Shown here in pieces: positions 5,084 through 5,116 of a stretch of DNA of 5,116 nucleotides (positions are counted from its first letter, which is position 1; each line of letters begins with the position of its first letter). Origin of the DNA: Campylobacteraceae bacterium (GTDB lineage Bacteria; Campylobacterota; Campylobacteria; Campylobacterales; Campylobacteraceae); assembly GCA_031259875.1 (NCBI GenBank), contig JAIRKW010000099.1, positions 1 through 5,116 on the forward strand, read 5' to 3'. The notes beneath the pieces are model-generated. The model ran no database searches and was not told where the DNA came from. It saw only the letters and a program-made list of their open reading frames with translations. Position numbers and translations under genes: made by a program.

Positions 5084-5116
5084 CAAACTCCTGATTTTAT
5101 AAAAGTGTTGCTTGTA

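Overview
The window is AT-rich, compact bacterial DNA. It most resembles a free-living member of the Campylobacterota (formerly Epsilonproteobacteria), probably Sulfurimonas or a relative. This rests on recalled gene order (ribA - rsmG - PP0621-type protein - conserved hypothetical - htpX), overlapping genes, and TATAAT-like -10 boxes that mostly lack good -35 boxes. The genus is an inference and was not searched.

Left part (1-1517, + strand): a flotillin/SPFH membrane-scaffold protein whose start lies outside the window. Its frame stays open to the left edge and encodes a membrane helix there. Its stalk contains seven tandem 11-residue units.

Convergent gap (1518-2005, about 490 bases): no confident gene. 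It holds an 11-bp perfect hairpin, a composite two-part stem, a strong + strand intrinsic terminator preceded by a -10-like box and a small hairpin (a possible ~70-nt RNA), and on the minus strand a very short hydrophobic reading frame just downstream of htpX.

Central part (2006-4575, - strand): five genes, each overlapping the next by 4 to 20 bases, transcribed right to left. They are ribA (GTP cyclohydrolase II, first step of riboflavin synthesis), rsmG (16S rRNA m7G527 methyltransferase), a small membrane-anchored four-cysteine PP0621-type protein, a conserved hypothetical protein, and htpX (inner-membrane zinc protease for membrane-protein quality control). The overlaps suggest one translationally coupled operon. 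The products share no obvious pathway, so this looks like a lineage-specific housekeeping operon.

Right part (4576-5116): a divergent promoter region, a complete tRNA-Lys with anticodon CTT and encoded CCA, and then a self-contained unit: promoter, perfect Shine-Dalgarno, a 25-codon frame encoding a lysine-rich peptide that begins Met-Ala-Cys-Cys-Gly, and a GC-rich terminator. This miniature gene is the most interesting undescribed item in the window. The last ~30 bases hold nothing that can be called.
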